NCBI RefSeq assembly: GCF_000599605.1
Contig: NZ_KK082668.1
Coordinates: 210,210-274,209 of the forward strand
Reading direction: 5' to 3'
DNA from: Prevotella sp. HJM029
Lineage (GTDB): Bacteria > Bacteroidota > Bacteroidia > Bacteroidales > Bacteroidaceae
DNA length: 64,000 bases
Shown: positions 16,823 through 24,927 of the stretch, piece by piece
Layout of the letters: every line of letters begins with the position of its first letter
Numbering within the stretch: the first letter of the stretch is position 1
Program-made: the position numbers and the translations under genes
Notes under the pieces: generated by a model
What the model was told of the DNA's origin: nothing
The model's database searches: none
Seen by the model: the letters and a program-made list of their open reading frames with translations, nothing else

Positions 16823-16853
16823 CAAAATTACTTATAATTTTCGAATTACCAAA
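16823..16853 (-). promoter_or_regulatory. Promoter of rpmH
   Basis: Minus strand TTTG (16850-16853), 19-base spacer, TAATTTTG (16823-16830). The leader is about 85 bases and contains AAAAAGGAGGAACG near its 5' end plus a three-codon frame (ATGACCAAATAG). Confidence 0.65.
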
Positions 16854-16904
16854 GAACTAAGTGAATTTTAAGCATTAGTGCAGCGATTTTCTATAAAAAT
16901 ATCG

Positions 16905-16912
16905 TAACTTTG
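16905..16912 (+). promoter_or_regulatory. -7 element for efp
   Basis: TAACTTTG, 74 bases upstream of the efp ATG. The -33 element is weak. Confidence 0.4.
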
Positions 16913-16986
16913 CATGCCAAGGCTGGGGTGCGAAAATGGCACTTTAGAAAGGTCAAAAGATTATTATAAATATCAATTATACAATA

Positions 16987-17553
16987 ATGATTAATTCACA
17001 AGAAATAAAAATCGGTACCTGCATCCGTATGGATGGTGGTATTTGGAAGTGTATTGACTTTCAACATCGTAAGCCAGGTAAGGGTAACACGGTGATGAAT
17101 ACGAAATTAAAGAATGTTGCTGATGGTCGTGTTTTGGAACGAACATTCCAGGTTGGCTTCAAATTGGATGATGTTCGTGTGGAGCATCGCCCCTATCAAT
17201 ATCTCTATGAAGATGCAACAGGGCACATTTTTATGAATCAAGAAACATTCGAACAGATACCCATTAATCGTGAACAAATTACGGGTGTTGATTTCATGAA
17301 GGAGGGAGACGTGGTTGATGTGTGCACCGATACCACCGATGGAACCATCCTTTCGGCTGAGATGCCTGTGAAAACGACGCTCAAAATCACGCATAGTGAA
17401 CCAGGCGTAAAAGGTAATACGGCAACGAATGCAACAAAGCCTGCAACCCTTGAAACGGGTGTTGAGGTGCGTGTGCCTTTATTTGTGAATGAAGGCGAGA
17501 CCATTCAGGTCGACACACGCGACGGAAGTTACCTCGGACGCGTCTCAGAATAA
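16987..17553 (+). CDS. efp: Translation elongation factor P
   Basis: A 188-residue EF-P, which binds between ribosomal P and E sites and relieves stalling at proline stretches. The three-domain order is intact. Domain I carries the tip loop around FQHRKPGKGNTVMNTKLKN (about residues 25-43), where Lys32 in PGKGN is the expected functional residue. The signature GVEVRVPLFVNEGETIQVDT (about 158-177) closes domain III. No poxA/earP-type modification gene is adjacent. The hairpin 11 bases past the stop terminates it. Confidence 0.97.
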   Translation: MINSQEIKIGTCIRMDGGIWKCIDFQHRKPGKGNTVMNTKLKNVADGRVLERTFQVGFKLDDVRVEHRPYQYLYEDATGHIFMNQETFEQIPINREQITGVDFMKEGDVVDVCTDTTDGTILSAEMPVKTTLKITHSEPGVKGNTATNATKPATLETGVEVRVPLFVNEGETIQVDTRDGSYLGRVSE

Positions 17554-17563
17554 ATCAAAAACG

Positions 17564-17607
17564 AACCTACTTTTGTGTGCTATCTATCCGCACAAAGGTA
17601 GGTTTTT
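17564..17607 (+). terminator. Terminator after efp
   Basis: AACCTACTTTTGTG (17564-17577) pairs with CACAAAGGTAGGTT (17591-17604) with one G-U pair, followed by TTTT. Confidence 0.8.
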
Positions 17608-17630
17608 TCATTTAAAATCCATTCGTTGCT

Positions 17631-18680
17631 ATGAAATACTCCATCATTGTTCCTGTTTTTAATCGGCCGAATGAGGTCGAAGAACTTTTAGAAAGCTTAA
17701 CGAAGCAGTCACTTACCGACTTCGAAGTGCTGATTGTTGAAGATGGTTCACAAATCACTTGTGAGGAGGTTTGTAAGCGTTATGCACAACAGCTTGATAT
17801 CAAGTATTTCATAAAGTCCAATAATGGCCCTGGCATGAGTCGCAATTATGGTGCAGAGCGTGCACAAGGCGACTATCTTTTGATTTTAGATAGTGATGTG
17901 GTTTTGCCACCAGACTATCTTAAATCCGTTGACGATGAATTAGAAAAAACACCTGTTGATGCGTTTGGTGGCCCCGATAGGGCACACGAATCGTTCACCG
18001 ATACGCAGAAAGCCATCTCTTATTCGATGACAAGTTTCTTCACCACAGGCGGTATTCGCGGCGGGAAAAAGAAATTGGATAAATTCTATCCGCGCTCATT
18101 CAACATGGGTATCCGTCGTGAGGTCTATCAGCAATTGGGTGGTTTCAGCAACATGCGCTTTGGGGAAGATATCGACTTTAGCATTCGAATCTTTAAGGCT
18201 GGCTATCGTTGTCGTCTGTTTCCTACGGCATGGGTGTGGCATAAACGCCGCACAGACTTTCGCAAATTTTGGCGGCAAGTCTACAACAGTGGTATCGCTC
18301 GCATCAACCTCTATATGAAATACCCCGACAGTCTGAAGTTCGTTCATGTGCTTCCTGCTGCTTTCACCTTTGCTTGTGCACAGTTTTTGCTGATGATTCT
18401 CAACGGACTTATTCTGTATCTCTGTACCATGCCTGCACCCGTTTCTATCATTGGTGTATTGCTTATGGTGTGTGGTCTTGCACCAATATCGCTTTATTCA
18501 CTCATCATTTTGATTGATTCTACTCGGCAAAACCATAGCTTTGAGATTGGAATATGGAGCATTTTTGCAGCCTATATCCAACTCATTGGTTATGGATGTG
18601 GTTTTTTCGAAGCTCTTTGGAAGCGCATCATCTTGCGGCACGGTAGCTTTAGTGCCTACGAAAAGACCTTCTATCAATAG
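17631..18680 (+). CDS. Family 2 glycosyltransferase, membrane-associated
   Basis: A 349-residue GT2 enzyme with a GT-A fold: IIVPVFNRPNEVEELLESL (about 5-23), FEVLIVEDGS (about 32-41) and the metal-binding DSDVVLPPDYL (about 87-97). GGFSNMRFGEDIDFSIRI (about 169-186) is the acceptor-side ED block. Two or three hydrophobic helices near the C-terminus (about 240-315) anchor it in the inner membrane. Such enzymes transfer a sugar from an activated donor to lipid or polysaccharide acceptors; the exact substrate cannot be read. It is the first of two plus-strand genes, with radC 36 bases downstream. Confidence 0.85.
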   Translation: MKYSIIVPVFNRPNEVEELLESLTKQSLTDFEVLIVEDGSQITCEEVCKRYAQQLDIKYFIKSNNGPGMSRNYGAERAQGDYLLILDSDVVLPPDYLKSVDDELEKTPVDAFGGPDRAHESFTDTQKAISYSMTSFFTTGGIRGGKKKLDKFYPRSFNMGIRREVYQQLGGFSNMRFGEDIDFSIRIFKAGYRCRLFPTAWVWHKRRTDFRKFWRQVYNSGIARINLYMKYPDSLKFVHVLPAAFTFACAQFLLMILNGLILYLCTMPAPVSIIGVLLMVCGLAPISLYSLIILIDSTRQNHSFEIGIWSIFAAYIQLIGYGCGFFEALWKRIILRHGSFSAYEKTFYQ

Positions 18681-18716
18681 CTTTTTCCTCATTCCCTTTT
18701 CATCCTTTTATTGCAC

Positions 18717-19421
18717 ATGGAAGAGACCTTCGAGAAACATTGCAATAGTATAGCGCATTGGGCAGAAGAAGATCGACCGCGCGAGAAGCTTGAACGCCTT
18801 GGAGCACAGGTGTTATCAAATGCTGAATTGCTGGCCATTCTCATCGGGAGTGGCACGCCCAACGAAAGTGCCGTTGATTTGATGAAACGCATTTTAAGCG
18901 ATTGTCACAATAATCTCAACACATTAGGCAAGCTCACTTGCCAGGAATTGCAGCGCTACAAAGGCGTTGGTCCAGCAAAAGCCATTACTATCTTAGCTGC
19001 ATGTGAATTGGGGAAACGGCGTGCTATGGAAAAGGCTGAGGAGCGAACAGCCTTGGATTCGGCGGTCGCCATCTACGAATATCTGCATCCACGCATGCAG
19101 GATCTTGATGTAGAAGAGGCATGGGTGCTGTTGCTCAATCAGCACTTCCGGCTCATAAAGTCCCTTTGTATCAGTCATGGTGGGCTGAGTGAGACTGCAG
19201 TTGATGTGCGTATTATGTTGAAAGAAGCCCTGCTCTGCAATGCCACAGTGCTGGCTTTAGCCCACAATCACCCCAGCAACCATGCACAACCCAGTTCGGC
19301 TGATAACCAGTTGACGCGCCGTGTGCAAGCTGCTTGTGAAACTATGCGCATCTATTTCCTCGACCATGTCATTATCACCGATGGACAATATTTCTCCTAT
19401 CGGGAAGAAGGGAAATTGTAA
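18717..19421 (+). CDS. radC: RadC-family JAB-domain protein
   Basis: A 234-residue RadC. A helix-hairpin-helix part (LTCQELQRYKGVGPAKA, about residues 67-83) is followed by the JAMM/MPN+ zinc motif HNHPSNHAQPSSADNQLT (about 183-200). The family is widespread and historically linked to DNA repair, but its reaction is not established. ATG 18717 is preferred to a TTG at 18711. It is convergent with the LpxH-like gene. Confidence 0.9.
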   Translation: MEETFEKHCNSIAHWAEEDRPREKLERLGAQVLSNAELLAILIGSGTPNESAVDLMKRILSDCHNNLNTLGKLTCQELQRYKGVGPAKAITILAACELGKRRAMEKAEERTALDSAVAIYEYLHPRMQDLDVEEAWVLLLNQHFRLIKSLCISHGGLSETAVDVRIMLKEALLCNATVLALAHNHPSNHAQPSSADNQLTRRVQAACETMRIYFLDHVIITDGQYFSYREEGKL

Positions 19422-19453
19422 AGCCCACTGCTTCTTAAATAAAGCAATGGGCT
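19422..19453. terminator. Hairpin between convergent radC and lpxH-like genes
   Basis: AGCCCACTGCTT (19422-19433) against AAGCAATGGGCT (19442-19453), one internal mismatch. A modest T-run follows on the minus strand only. Confidence 0.45.
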
Positions 19454-19474
19454 AAAGATGGAGTTTAGGAGAGA

Positions 19475-20242
19475 TTAAAATTTCGATTCGCCTTCCACAT
19501 ATTGTCCCAATAGTAAATGTTCACCATCGAAGACCGCATAAGTGAATAATGAAATCCAATCGCCTAAAATCAGCATACGCGCCGTTTTGTTGATGGTAAT
19601 ATCCAATTCTATGTGGCGATGGCCGAAAAGCAGATAGTCAATCTCTGGATGATTTTGTTGATATTTCTGTGCAAATTGCACCAGATATTCTTTTTCTTCA
19701 CCCATGAATGGCACCTCTTTGCCATCTATTCGTTTTAAACGGCTATGCTTAGCCCAGTTCAATCCCAAAGCCATGCCCCAGCGTGGATGCACAAAATTGA
19801 GTAGTCTTTGGCAGAAACGATTGTGGAAAGCACGACGTAAGAAGTGGAACATAGGGTCTGGATCCCCCAAACCATCGCCGTGTGCCAAATAGAATATCTT
19901 GCCATAAAGCTCTGTTGTGAGAGGCGCTTTATGCACGATAACACCGCATTCCTTTTCTAAATAGCCATAGGTCCACACATCATGATTGCCCGTAAAGAAG
20001 TGTACTTCTACTCCATTGTCGGTTAGTTCGCTCAGCTTTCCCAAAAAGCGTGTGAATCCTTTGGGAACCACATAGCGATATTCGTCCCAAAAGTCGAACA
20101 TGTCGCCTAATAGATAAATTGCTGAAGCTTTCTCTTTGATGCTGTCTAAAAAGCGCACTATGCGACGTTCTTGTGTGCGAGCGTGTGGGATAGCCAACGA
20201 ACCTAAATGCGCATCGCTCAAAAAGTAGATGTTCTTTTCCAT
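19475..20242 (-). CDS. lpxH: UDP-2,3-diacylglucosamine diphosphatase (LpxH-like)
   Basis: A 255-residue calcineurin-like metallophosphoesterase. All metal motifs are visible: FLSDAHLGS (about 7-15), LGDMFDFWDEY (about 45-55), FTGNHDVWTYGYL (about 83-95), AHGDGLG (about 119-125) and LLFGHRHIE (about 203-211). In the lipid A pathway LpxH hydrolyses UDP-2,3-diacylglucosamine to lipid X at the inner membrane. The DxFDxW block fits LpxH rather than generic phosphodiesterases, but specificity is inferred. It lies 54 bases downstream of the SufT-like gene and probably shares its transcript. Confidence 0.85.
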   Translation of the reverse strand: MEKNIYFLSDAHLGSLAIPHARTQERRIVRFLDSIKEKASAIYLLGDMFDFWDEYRYVVPKGFTRFLGKLSELTDNGVEVHFFTGNHDVWTYGYLEKECGVIVHKAPLTTELYGKIFYLAHGDGLGDPDPMFHFLRRAFHNRFCQRLLNFVHPRWGMALGLNWAKHSRLKRIDGKEVPFMGEEKEYLVQFAQKYQQNHPEIDYLLFGHRHIELDITINKTARMLILGDWISLFTYAVFDGEHLLLGQYVEGESKF

Positions 20243-20296
20243 GTAGATAAAGTTTTGTTATCGCAATCGTACCACCGCATTGCTGCAGAGTACAAT

Positions 20297-20617
20297 TCAT
20301 TCAAATCCCAATTCCACGCGTGCTTCCTCTGTCATCATGCTTTGATCCCAAGCAGGTTCAAACACTAAGTTAACATTGGTTGCCGTCACTCCTTCAACAC
20401 TATCAACTTTTGTGCGTACATCTTCTAAAATAAAATCGGCCGCAGGACAATTGGGTGCCGTGAAAGTCATATCAAGATCAACGTTACCATCATCTTTTAC
20501 ATCAATCTTATAAATCATGCCCAAGTCCCAAATATTTACAGGAATCTCAGGATCATAAACTGTTTTCAGCACATCAACAATACGTTCCTCAATCTTTGTT
20601 TTCTCCTCTTGTGTCAT
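20297..20617 (-). CDS. SufT/MIP18-like (DUF59) iron-sulfur assembly protein
   Basis: A 106-residue single-domain DUF59 protein. VYDPEIPVNIWDLGMIYKI (about residues 18-36) and MTFTAPNCPAADFILEDV (about 49-66) are the family's two signatures, including the conserved Cys. Such proteins help deliver or mature iron-sulfur clusters. ATG 20617 is used; the longer frame to 20668 would begin inside the promoter. No suf genes are adjacent. It precedes the lpxH-like gene. Confidence 0.88.
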   Translation of the reverse strand: MTQEEKTKIEERIVDVLKTVYDPEIPVNIWDLGMIYKIDVKDDGNVDLDMTFTAPNCPAADFILEDVRTKVDSVEGVTATNVNLVFEPAWDQSMMTEEARVELGFE

Positions 20618-20639
20618 ATTTTCTCTGTCGTTATCGTTG

Positions 20640-20647
20640 CAAAGATA
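20640..20647 (-). promoter_or_regulatory. -7 element for the DUF59-lpxH pair
   Basis: TATCTTTG on the minus strand, 22 bases upstream of the ATG at 20617; a possible ATTG -33 element lies 18 bases further up. Confidence 0.5.
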
Positions 20648-20678
20648 GCAAATAAAATGAAATAGCAATGAGCACGTG

Positions 20679-20789
20679 CTATATTTTTATCAGCTTGTAG
20701 GGCTGATAATATACTTCGTAGCGCAGCGATGGCACTCCTTTTCGTAGCTCTTTGATGTAATACTCGTTTATCGAACCTACTGCTTTCAT
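20679..20789 (-). CDS. Possible 36-residue ORF downstream of ftsZ
   Basis: An open frame starting MKAVGSINEYYIKELRKG and ending YYQPYKLIKI, between ftsZ and the DUF59 promoter, on the ftsZ strand. The composition is protein-like, but I recognise no family, see no ribosome site and no promoter of its own. It could be a gene remnant. The remainder of 20790-20914 is non-coding and contains an imperfect inverted repeat (20757-20769 with 20849-20863). Confidence 0.25.
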   Translation of the reverse strand: MKAVGSINEYYIKELRKGVPSLRYEVYYQPYKLIKI

Positions 20790-20914
20790 TGAGATTGTTG
20801 AGGAGTGAGGAATAGAACTTGTACAGAAGCGGACGTGTTAGTAAAGGAAAACGAGTATAATACTTTGTTTTTCACATCGTATTACACCCGTTTGATTTGA
20901 ATTTGAGCTACAGT

Positions 20915-22249
20915 TTAAGTGAAACTGATAACACTCTGTGTCGGTTCACTTGTTGGTCTTTCCTCATCCTTTGTGGGGGAATCACTTGGCGTTTGCTGAC
21001 GAATTTCTTCTAACATTTGGCGCGTACGCTTGTAAGTGGGTGTGTTTTCAACAGCCAAAATCACGTCCTCGTTGGCTAAATCTTCTGGTCGGAAGAGGAA
21101 AATATGTGGGCGTCGCTTGTATTGATTGTTCTTCCCGATATTGCCATAGTAATGACTACGCCGCTCTTCTCGTTCTGCACGCCGCTCTTCTTCTTGCGCC
21201 ATTCTATCAGCTTCTTCTTGGGTGTGCTTCTTCAAATGGCTGTTCATGCCATCTACATCTTCAATGCCAAAGCCTGTAGCGAGAATGGTTATCTTTACCT
21301 TTTGCCCCAATTCAGGGTCGATGGTGACGCCCCATTTCGTTTCATAGTCACTATCAAAGCGTGACATGAAATCGGTTACCTCATTCATCTCTTCCATCAT
21401 TAGTGCAGAGTTTTTATCCTTTTCGTTGCTAAAGCCTAAGCTTAGTAGAATCTTTTTGGACTTGAAGATGTCGTTGTCGTTGAGTAGAGGTGAGTTGAGT
21501 GCATCATCAATTGCCTTCTTCACACGCCCTTCACCTTCTCCATACCCGGTACTCATGATGGCAACACCACCATTTTGCAGGATGGTTTTCACATCGTTGA
21601 AATCAAGATTCATGTAGCCTTCATAGGTGATAATCTCCGCAATGCTCTTGGCAGCCACGCTCAATGTGTCGTCAGCTTTGCCGAATGCATCTAAAAGCGT
21701 AAGGTCGGGATAGATCTCTCTGAGGCGTTCGTTGTTGACAACTAATAGAGCATCGACATGTTTTGCCATCTCTTCGACGCCGTCTAAGGCTTGATCAATC
21801 TTTCGAGCACCTTCAAAGCGGAAGGGGATAGTAACGATACCTACGGTAAGGATGTCTAATTCTTTTGAAACACGAGCAATTACTGGTGCTGCACCTGTAC
21901 CTGTTCCACCACCCATTCCTGCAGTGATGAAGGCCATTCTTGTGCCGTCATTGAGGATGTTTTTAATATCATCAATCGTTTCTTCAGCTGCTGCGCGTGC
22001 CTTTTCGGGTCGATTTCCTGCTCCCAATCCTTCCTTTCCCAATTGCAAGTGTACGGGTACTGGCGAATTGTTAAGAGCTTGATTGTCGGTGTTACAGAGC
22101 ACAAACGATACGTCATGTATACCTTCTCTATACATATGGTTGACAGCATTTCCTCCACCTCCACCAACACCAATCACCTTGATAATACTATTTTTGCCTG
22201 GCGCATCACCAAAATCTACCACCGTCATTTGTTTATTTTGTTCTGCCAT
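20915..22249 (-). CDS. ftsZ: Cell division protein FtsZ
   Basis: A 444-residue tubulin-like GTPase that polymerises into the division ring. The N-terminal GVGGGGGNAVNHMYREGI (about 27-44), tubulin signature GMGGGTGTGAAPVIARVSKE (about 111-130) and T7 loop NLDFNDVKTIL (about 214-224) are intact. The C-terminal linker (from about 345) is charged and Glu/Arg-rich, ending SEPTQSVISFT; I do not recognise the usual conserved C-terminal peptide in its E. coli form. It is the last gene of the dcw run, 49 bases after ftsA. Confidence 0.97.
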   Translation of the reverse strand: MAEQNKQMTVVDFGDAPGKNSIIKVIGVGGGGGNAVNHMYREGIHDVSFVLCNTDNQALNNSPVPVHLQLGKEGLGAGNRPEKARAAAEETIDDIKNILNDGTRMAFITAGMGGGTGTGAAPVIARVSKELDILTVGIVTIPFRFEGARKIDQALDGVEEMAKHVDALLVVNNERLREIYPDLTLLDAFGKADDTLSVAAKSIAEIITYEGYMNLDFNDVKTILQNGGVAIMSTGYGEGEGRVKKAIDDALNSPLLNDNDIFKSKKILLSLGFSNEKDKNSALMMEEMNEVTDFMSRFDSDYETKWGVTIDPELGQKVKITILATGFGIEDVDGMNSHLKKHTQEEADRMAQEEERRAEREERRSHYYGNIGKNNQYKRRPHIFLFRPEDLANEDVILAVENTPTYKRTRQMLEEIRQQTPSDSPTKDEERPTSEPTQSVISFT

Positions 22250-22298
22250 ATCTTTTTTCTTTTATACTGTAAGCAATCTTTTTAAACAGGTAAAAGTT

Positions 22299-23750
22299 TT
22301 ATTCGTCTTCTGAAATCATCTTTTGGAAAAAGCCTTTCAAGCCCTTCATCGCTTTATAGAGGGTGCTGTTTTCTCGGCGTTCACGAGCCAATCGCTCTTC
22401 CTCTTGTCGTTGTTGCTCTAAAGCTGCTTGCATTTGATTTTCTTTCTTGCGGCGTTCTTCTTCTTCGGCCTTTTGCTTTTCGATTTCTGTACGCACCACT
22501 CCGCTACCTGTTGTCTCGTTGAGTGTGCGTGCCTTTTGGTGCAAATCATTGGTGGTTGTGGTAGTTGTTCCTTCTTGATTTACACTGAAAAGGTCTGTCG
22601 TGAGCTCAGGACCTGCACAATTCATGTCGCCTTTAGCTAAGATACCCAAGACAGTATTCATTGTACCATCATGTGCATTCACTTCCTCATTATTTGAATG
22701 GATATTGAAGGTGATGAATTTAGCGGTACGAATCTTGTCAACGTGGGTGTGGTTTCTGAATGCAGTCTCGATGTTTTTAAGGTTGCTTCCACCACCAGTG
22801 AGCACAATACCACCTAAAAGACTGTTAACATATTCAGCGGGTACTTGGAACCAAACATTCTCTATAATCTCCTCTACACGGGCCTCAACAATCTCAATAA
22901 ATTTGCGACTCTCTATCTGACGTTCTGCATCAATGGATAGCATCAGTGTATTGTCAATGTCGTTGTTGTCTGTATAGGCACTGGCATATTTAAGCTTCAT
23001 GCGCTCGGCATCAGCCTCTTCCATTTGCAGAGAAGCGATGTCTTTAGTGATATTGGCACCTCCTAAAGGAATAACGGCCAGATGACGTAGAATATTTTTA
23101 AAATAAACGGCAACGGTTGTAGTCTCAGCTCCGAGGTCAACCAAGACACATCCTGAGCGCTTTTCGGCTTCAGTGAGTACGTTATCGGCCAATACCATAG
23201 GGGCTAAATACATTTCAGCAATGGCTATTCCTGCTAAATCAAAACATTTATTGAGGTTGCGATAGAACGTTTTATGCCAAAGGATGTTGAGGAAATTGCC
23301 CTCTAAGCGGCTGCATTGTATGCCGATGGGGTCTAATTGGTATTGCTGATCCACCTTATATTCTTGTGTAGCCGCCTCCAAAATCTCTTGGTCGGGGTAG
23401 CTCATTGTGCGATTCTTATCCATGAGTTGGTTCACCATCTCTTGCGAAACAATGGTATCTGCGGGCAACTCTTCTACCAGTTCATTGCGTACACTGCGAA
23501 TAGATTGCCCACCCACACCTACATAGACATGAGCAATCTCGGCCTTTAAGTTGGCTTTTAATTTACTGATAATGTTGGTAAGGCTTTGCACCGTCTTATC
23601 AATATTATATACAACACCTTTGCGAATGCATTGTGACGCATCTTCTTTTATCACAGATAATACGGTGATACTACCATCGAGGTTCTTTTTTCCGGCAACG
23701 CCTATGATTTTTGTTGACCCTAATTCTATCGCAACAATAAATTCTGCCAT
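22299..23750 (-). CDS. ftsA: Cell division protein FtsA
   Basis: A 483-residue actin-fold ATPase that tethers FtsZ to the membrane. It opens with phosphate-1 motif VAIELGSTKIIGVAGK; phosphate-2 VLVDLGAETTTVAVY is near residue 205 and the adenosine motif GGIVLTGGGSNLKN near 315. An SHS2/1C domain lies between about 80 and 160. The C-terminus has a highly charged coiled coil (about 410-460, rich in Glu, Arg, Gln) followed by KGLKGFFQKMISEDE, a likely amphipathic membrane-targeting helix. It sits between ftsQ and ftsZ as expected. Confidence 0.95.
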   Translation of the reverse strand: MAEFIVAIELGSTKIIGVAGKKNLDGSITVLSVIKEDASQCIRKGVVYNIDKTVQSLTNIISKLKANLKAEIAHVYVGVGGQSIRSVRNELVEELPADTIVSQEMVNQLMDKNRTMSYPDQEILEAATQEYKVDQQYQLDPIGIQCSRLEGNFLNILWHKTFYRNLNKCFDLAGIAIAEMYLAPMVLADNVLTEAEKRSGCVLVDLGAETTTVAVYFKNILRHLAVIPLGGANITKDIASLQMEEADAERMKLKYASAYTDNNDIDNTLMLSIDAERQIESRKFIEIVEARVEEIIENVWFQVPAEYVNSLLGGIVLTGGGSNLKNIETAFRNHTHVDKIRTAKFITFNIHSNNEEVNAHDGTMNTVLGILAKGDMNCAGPELTTDLFSVNQEGTTTTTTNDLHQKARTLNETTGSGVVRTEIEKQKAEEEERRKKENQMQAALEQQRQEEERLARERRENSTLYKAMKGLKGFFQKMISEDE

Positions 23751-23775
23751 GCTTTATTTTTTTATCAATTCAACA

Positions 23776-24912
23776 TCAATGTTTCTTCGTTTTCTCTTTT
23801 TTGGCTTCGCTTTTCGTATGCGAAGTTTTTTCTTTATCCTTATCTTTTGTGCGCACCTTTGGCTTGTCAGCAGTGTGCGTTGAAGCTTTTTCCTTCGTTG
23901 TCTTCTCCGCATGCTGCGGCTTTTCGGTTTTCTTCTCCTTTGGTTTCTCGTCTTTTTTTGACTTCACCTCTTCTTTTTTAGGCTTCTCAGGAGTACTAAC
24001 TTTTGACTTTTCTTTCGTCTCTGTCTTTTCAGTAGAAGTCCTTTCTTCGTGCGTTTCAGGCACATTGCCAATCACATCGCTTTCAGATAAAGTGTGTAAA
24101 TCATCCTCTTCACGTGTGGGCTTACCATCTCTTCGTTTGCAGATAATCTGATTGTCGAATGCTAAGTTGATATAGCTATAGCGATTCCACCCAGCTTGTG
24201 AGAGGCCATAACGATAAAATTTCTCCAAGCGACTTAATTTCTTTTCGATGAAAGCTGTTACAATTGCATTCTGCTTTGACTTATATTTGTTATAAGGAAT
24301 GGTGCCTAAGCCAATGATATGGTTCCCTACTCGAGGTACCAACTCTATGGTTTTGTCAGGCAACACATTAATCTGCTCTATTTGATTACTCCACAAAGGA
24401 TTGGCCATAATAGCCTTGCTCATGGGTGAGAGGTAATGGGTAGCAAACGATTTCGAAATGTCTCCTGTGGCGATGATGAGATCACTGGTGTAGTGAGAGT
24501 TGGGCATAACACAATCTTTATCATCCAAATAATAGTCATCTCCGTTGCTTGCCTTCACCCTTACCACTGGCATGCGCTGTGTTAGCGTGATGTTTACTGC
24601 CCCTCCTTCAGTTTTATAACATTCAGCAGTCTTCACAAATGGACTGGCTTTCAGCAGCTCTTCAATCTCGCGAAGGTTTACCTTGCGCATGGGCTGCGAT
24701 AAAGGATAAAGGTGTTCTTTCTCTAAGCGCCGTTTAATTTCTTGTGCATTAATAAACCCATTGGTCGCCTCATCTTGGATATCGATGTTCACCTGCGTAC
24801 ACAAACGCTGCGATTCATCGGGCTTGTTGAAAGCTGTAAACGCCAAAACCAAATATCCTGCTAACAGGATATCGGTTGTAATGACGAGTGTTTTCTTCCA
24901 ATGAATACGCAT
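23776..24912 (-). CDS. ftsQ: FtsQ/DivIB-like division protein with long charged tail
   Basis: A 378-residue protein. A short cytoplasmic N-terminus, one transmembrane helix (about 8-26, LVITTDILLAGYLVLAFTA) and a periplasmic POTRA/FtsQ region (about 38-260; KRRLEKEHLYPLSQPMRKVN, LPDKTIELVPRVGNHIIGLG). FtsQ links early and late division proteins. From about residue 270 the protein becomes a low-complexity tail of Lys, Glu, Thr, Ser and Pro with repeated EKTK/KPKE-like blocks, ending KSEAKKEKTKKH. That tail, about 100 residues, is absent from E. coli FtsQ. The assignment rests on position and topology as much as on motifs. Confidence 0.85.
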   Translation of the reverse strand: MRIHWKKTLVITTDILLAGYLVLAFTAFNKPDESQRLCTQVNIDIQDEATNGFINAQEIKRRLEKEHLYPLSQPMRKVNLREIEELLKASPFVKTAECYKTEGGAVNITLTQRMPVVRVKASNGDDYYLDDKDCVMPNSHYTSDLIIATGDISKSFATHYLSPMSKAIMANPLWSNQIEQINVLPDKTIELVPRVGNHIIGLGTIPYNKYKSKQNAIVTAFIEKKLSRLEKFYRYGLSQAGWNRYSYINLAFDNQIICKRRDGKPTREEDDLHTLSESDVIGNVPETHEERTSTEKTETKEKSKVSTPEKPKKEEVKSKKDEKPKEKKTEKPQHAEKTTKEKASTHTADKPKVRTKDKDKEKTSHTKSEAKKEKTKKH

Positions 24913-24927
24913 GTCAGATGGTTCAAA

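Noticed and set aside
20689-20709. TATCAGC/GCTGATA hairpin as the ftsZ terminator
   Set aside because: No T-run follows the stem on the minus strand, and it is over 200 bases past the ftsZ stop.
23801-24151. 116-codon plus-strand frame opposite the ftsQ tail
   Set aside because: Ser/Phe-rich antisense of a low-complexity Lys/Glu coding region.
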